Source of the DNA: Gammaproteobacteria bacterium
Lineage (GTDB): Bacteria > Pseudomonadota > Gammaproteobacteria > Granulosicoccales > Granulosicoccaceae
Direction of reading: 5' to 3'
DNA length: 27,415 nucleotides
NCBI GenBank assembly: GCA_019634245.1
Contig: JAHQVR010000140.1
Span: 1 to 27,415 of the forward strand
Under the pieces are notes generated by a model. That model made no database searches. It was given only the letters and a program-made list of their open reading frames with translations, and had not been told where the DNA came from. A program made the translations under genes and the position numbers. This document shows positions 25,004 through 27,415 of the stretch, one piece after another. Numbering within the stretch: position 1 is the stretch's first letter; each line of letters starts with the position of its first letter.

Positions 25004-26415
25004 GGCGCCTGAACAATCGCCTGAAAAGTCAGTATGGTGGGTGATGCCGAAACGGGCACCGAATTCAGGGTCCAAACTAACCCTGATCCCGCAGGATCCG
25101 AATCATCGTTAGTATCCCCACCCGCTATAGAACCAGCGAAGTAGGAAAAGCCATCCGGAATTACATCGGTAACCGTAACCGTTGTCGCCGCATCCGGCCC
25201 TGCGTTGGTTACCTCTAAAGTAAACGTAATGGTGTCACCAATGTTGGGTGTTGAATCATCAACACTTTTAGCGATGGCTAAATCAATTCCAATATCATCA
25301 TTGGTAATCGTACAAGTAACGTCAGATCCAGGCTCTAGATTCACCGTGGTGCTGGTGGCCAGTCCTGCCGTAGGGAGACCAGTGGTGAGACTGTTGTCAT
25401 CCGTACAAGACCAGGTGCCTTCATTGTAGGATGGTAAATCCAACTCGCTGATAACGATATCAGTGCCCGAGGCAACAGGCTGTGCAATACCATCAGGCAC
25501 TTCAGTACCGTCGATGGAAATATCAAAATCGTCTATATCAAGAGTTCCACCATTGAAATTCTCGACGATCTTAACCAACGTTAATAGGGGTTGAACGGCT
25601 GTATTGGTAATCGTACAAGTGACATCTGAGCCAACTTCCATATTCACGGTCGCACCTGTGGCAGTTCCGGCGGTTGGCAGGCTAGTGGTTAAGCTATTCG
25701 CGTCAGAACAGGACCAAGTACCAGCGGTATAACCACCGATCGGCGCTTCAGAAATCGTGTAATCGTTGTTTGCCGTCAGCGGGTACGCGGTTCCACTGAG
25801 AACTTCTGTGCCGTCAATCGATGGATCAAAGTCAGAAGCAGGACGAGCTGGTCCGAAATTATTGGTAACATTTTTAACCAGAGTCAATTCAGGTGCGATG
25901 TCATCATTGGTGATTGTACAAACCGTTTGTTGACCGAAGGTCAATTCAACTTCACCCGAATTGTAGGTGGTGTCGTTTACCGTGCCTACTGAGCAACTCC
26001 AACTACCTTCGGTATACCCAGCAACATCGCTTTCTACTAAGGAGTATGTTCCGGGAGGAACATAAAGGGTACTCGAGGTGAATGGTGTCACTCCCGCGAC
26101 GGTGGTACCGGCCGTAAAGCTCAACGAACCAGCATTGGTCGTGATCGTAAAATCGCCCACTACAGCATCGCCACCATCGTCATTAGATATATTGGCGACG
26201 ATCACTAGTTCGGCATTCGGAGTAATCTGAACGGTGGATGTATTGTTCGTTGTGATGGTTTCATACTGCGAAGCACCCGCAGTGACGGTCGCTGTATTTT
26301 CATAATCTCCCAGTACCAGCGCATAACCTATAATGGGCACCGACAGTAGTACCGTTGCTGACACCATGAACCAAGCGCGCCGTTGCACGACCGCTCGCAT
26401 TTTTTTGTTTCGCAT
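25000..26415 (-). CDS. Exported prealbumin-like repeat and DUF11 protein, first gene of the adhesin operon
   Basis: A 471-residue protein. ATG 26415 (MRNKKMRAVVQRRAWFMV) gives a basic n-region and a hydrophobic stretch (MVSATVLLSVPIIGYALV) as signal peptide or anchor; the frame is open 21 codons further without a better start. After a short beta segment come three repeats of ~100 residues (roughly 70-175, 178-275, 280-375). Each ends with ISExx(I/L)xxYxxGTWSC, then ~33 residues on, (V/D)xTCTITN. Each repeat thus keeps two Cys, probably a disulfide, in a SpaA/CNA-B-like prealbumin fold. The last ~90 residues are one DUF11 domain (AIAKSVDDSTPNIGDTITFT). There is no sortase signal, as expected in a Gram-negative. 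It may be a minor subunit or partner of the giant protein translated next. Confidence 0.75.
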   Translation of the reverse strand: MRNKKMRAVVQRRAWFMVSATVLLSVPIIGYALVLGDYENTATVTAGASQYETITTNNTSTVQITPNAELVIVANISNDDGGDAVVGDFTITTNAGSLSFTAGTTVAGVTPFTSSTLYVPPGTYSLVESDVAGYTEGSWSCSVGTVNDTTYNSGEVELTFGQQTVCTITNDDIAPELTLVKNVTNNFGPARPASDFDPSIDGTEVLSGTAYPLTANNDYTISEAPIGGYTAGTWSCSDANSLTTSLPTAGTATGATVNMEVGSDVTCTITNTAVQPLLTLVKIVENFNGGTLDIDDFDISIDGTEVPDGIAQPVASGTDIVISELDLPSYNEGTWSCTDDNSLTTGLPTAGLATSTTVNLEPGSDVTCTITNDDIGIDLAIAKSVDDSTPNIGDTITFTLEVTNAGPDAATTVTVTDVIPDGFSYFAGSIAGGDTNDDSDPAGSGLVWTLNSVPVSASPTILTFQAIVQAP

Positions 26416-26728
26416 GTATCTTCTACTCTTTACTCTTTCGATTTTCTGCACAGCCAATTGGTAAAAATGGTGCGGCAATGAAAATCTCGTCGAGGCAGCT
26501 ACCTTTCGTTGGAATTCTTCTTTCCACGGTTAAACACAATCCCAACCAAGCAGAAAACAAACTCAACCAACGAATACACTTACCTATTTTTTTGCCCTTA
26601 CCGATCGACACAATCGAACGGCATTAGGCACACCAGTGACTTCCCTTCAAGGTGCTGCGATACAAACTCGGTGGCGTCATTTGACCGGCTCACGCGCCAA
26701 TCTTTCGTCCAGTCCGAAAATTGCATAA

Positions 26729-26744
26729 CGTGATCTAGCTCACA
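26729..26744. promoter_or_regulatory. CRP/Vfr-like binding site 1
   Basis: CGTGATCTAGCTCACA has one mismatch to TGTGA-N6-TCACA, and its centre TCTAGC nearly matches the E. coli optimum TCTAGA. It lies about 320 bases before the first adhesin gene. Its centre is 41 bp from site 2. Confidence 0.6.
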
Positions 26745-26769
26745 CTCCATGGTTCAAACTCAAACCAAA

Positions 26770-26785
26770 TGTGAACTGCTTCACA
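26770..26785. promoter_or_regulatory. CRP/Vfr-like binding site 2
   Basis: TGTGAACTGCTTCACA is a perfect TGTGA-N6-TCACA palindrome. With site 1 it lies on nearly the same face of the DNA helix (41 bp, about four turns), the arrangement of tandem CRP-activated promoters. Confidence 0.65.
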
Positions 26786-26864
26786 GCATGGGTCTAGGCT
26801 TTTTAGGCGATACACCGCCAAACTCCTAGGCTTATCTGAGTAGTCCAAAATGAGTGCCAATCGA

Positions 26865-26886
26865 CGTCTTTTGCGCGCAGAAGACG
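26865..26886. repeat. 22-base inverted repeat in the intergenic region
   Basis: CGTCTTTTGC at 26865-26874 is complementary to GCGCAGAAGACG at its right, giving nine pairs (one G-T) around a CGCG loop. No T-run follows on either strand. It may be a dyad regulator site or a weak end for the amidase transcript, which arrives from the right. Confidence 0.35.
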
Positions 26887-27101
26887 CCCGAACTGGTCTA
26901 TTGGAGTGTTGGTGAGCTAGCTCGATAGCGGGACTTCATACCGCCCTTGACACAAAATCTGGGTAGCTTCGATTCGGACCGAGGTAATTAATAAGTGTCG
27001 CAGTTGAAATGAATTTGGCAACAGCGGATTGGGTCAGTATATTGAGAGGTTTAGCGAAGAGCCAGAACGAACGTTCCTCGATTCATTTCAGCAACAGACC
27101 T

Positions 27102-27415
27102 TTACGACATCCGTTTCCACAACTCATTACACACTGGCGGACACTCAGCTTCAATGGCTTGCATGGCATCAACAACCATATCCTCCCGCCATCGCTGACC
27201 AACTATCTGAACTCCAATGGGCTGCGGGCCTTGAGGTAATTTCGCGATATACGTGGGTATATTTCCAGCAGGCAATCCGAGAAAATTCATGATGAATGAC
27301 CAATGGGCGCAACCTAACGCATCATGAACACCTTCGGGTCCTTCTGCGTCACGGCCGGGGGCAAAAAACGGCTGGAGTAAAAACGGAGTTAGAACCAAAG
27401 GGTACTGCTTAAGAA
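27102..27415 (-). CDS. Amidase-signature enzyme, C-terminal part only
   Basis: About 103 residues of the C-terminus of an amidase-signature hydrolase are visible; the frame is open to the window edge, so the start, the Gly/Ser-rich signature and the Ser-Ser-Lys triad lie outside. The recognisable block is FLGLPAGNIPTYIA followed by PQPIGVQIVGQRWREDMVVD and a final helix, matching the conserved GLPAxxxPxG...LPxGVQ(I/L)VGxxxxE of the family. Family members hydrolyse amide bonds in many small substrates, so the substrate is open. It lies upstream of the adhesin operon on the same strand, separated by 686 bases with regulatory sites, and is probably unrelated to it. Confidence 0.85.
   Translation of the reverse strand, partial: LKQYPLVLTPFLLQPFFAPGRDAEGPEGVHDALGCAHWSFIMNFLGLPAGNIPTYIAKLPQGPQPIGVQIVGQRWREDMVVDAMQAIEAECPPVCNELWKRMS

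Larger units (their letters stand above)
26416..27101. promoter_or_regulatory. 686-base upstream region of the adhesin operon
   Basis: No gene is supported here. It contains two CRP-like sites, a 22-base inverted repeat (26865-26886) and a short direct repeat CTAGGCTT (26794 and 26826). On the - strand the leader to ATG 26415 is U/G-rich with a 62-codon GTG frame (26423-26611) that lacks a ribosome binding site and is probably chance. No -35/-10 pair with good spacing was found, so the promoter may depend on an activator. Confidence 0.5.

Noticed and set aside
26423..26611. 62-codon GTG frame with a hydrophobic stretch upstream of the first adhesin gene
   Set aside because: No ribosome binding site, it overlaps the start of the real gene, and composition is that of a U/G-rich leader.
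26423..26720. Possible c-di-GMP (GEMM) riboswitch in the adhesin leader, suggested by AGGGCAAA and GGTAGC on the - strand
   Set aside because: The conserved core CGCAAAGC and the paired P1-P3 helices are absent, and spacing between the two motifs is wrong.
27009..27292. Two + strand frames near the right edge
   Set aside because: They are antisense to a clearly conserved amidase C-terminus.

Overview
The window looks like part of a gammaproteobacterial chromosome, probably from a free-living or marine lineage. The evidence is Gram-negative envelope proteins throughout (OmpA domains, an outer-membrane barrel, signal peptides), a GGDEF-EAL protein, a SlyD-type FKBP, a tripartite tricarboxylate transporter protein, a LacI-family repressor and near-consensus CRP sites. 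Base composition is fairly balanced by eye. I cannot name a genus. No rRNA, tRNA, CRISPR array, transposase or integrase was seen.

Left part (1-5164): the C-terminal part of a GGDEF-EAL protein converges on an FKBP isomerase. Divergent from the isomerase are three envelope genes on the + strand: a membrane-anchored coiled-coil protein, a membrane-anchored BON+OmpA protein, and a second membrane-anchored coiled-coil protein. The last continues into a long Asp/Glu-rich stretch, a Lys-rich stretch and a helix-hairpin-helix (HhH) end.

Middle (5257-12497, + strand): a secreted TAP-type alpha/beta hydrolase is translationally coupled to a NatA/NatB-type ABC exporter (GTGA overlaps). After a gap of about 400 bases come a secreted spondin+Fn3 protein and an OmpR-type regulator/histidine kinase pair whose stop and start codons share a base (TGATG).

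Scarred metabolic locus (12494-14921): a TctC/Bug binding protein on the - strand has lost its normal start and is joined to the first ~45 codons of a TctA permease. Beyond its 3' end lie the tail of one gene and the head of another. A LacI-family regulator diverges from it across a perfect TGNAANCGNTTNCA operator. This looks like a carboxylate-uptake operon eroded by internal deletions.

Right part (15033-27415, - strand): a four-gene, tightly coupled operon of about 11.4 kb encodes a Cys-paired prealbumin-like/DUF11 protein, a 1847-residue DUF11/CshA-repeat/SdrD-like protein ending in OmpA, a large outer-membrane barrel protein, and a small exported DUF2059-like protein. The OmpA fold appears split between the second and third genes: the first ends without the last quarter, and the next begins, after its signal peptide, with just that quarter. 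Two TGTGA-N6-TCACA-like CRP sites, 41 bp centre to centre, sit in the 686-base region upstream. The window ends inside the C-terminus of an amidase.

Main candidates for something new are the split-OmpA adhesin/barrel operon and the coiled-coil/OmpA/HhH trio, which could link cell wall, membrane and nucleic acid. Both functional readings are inference.
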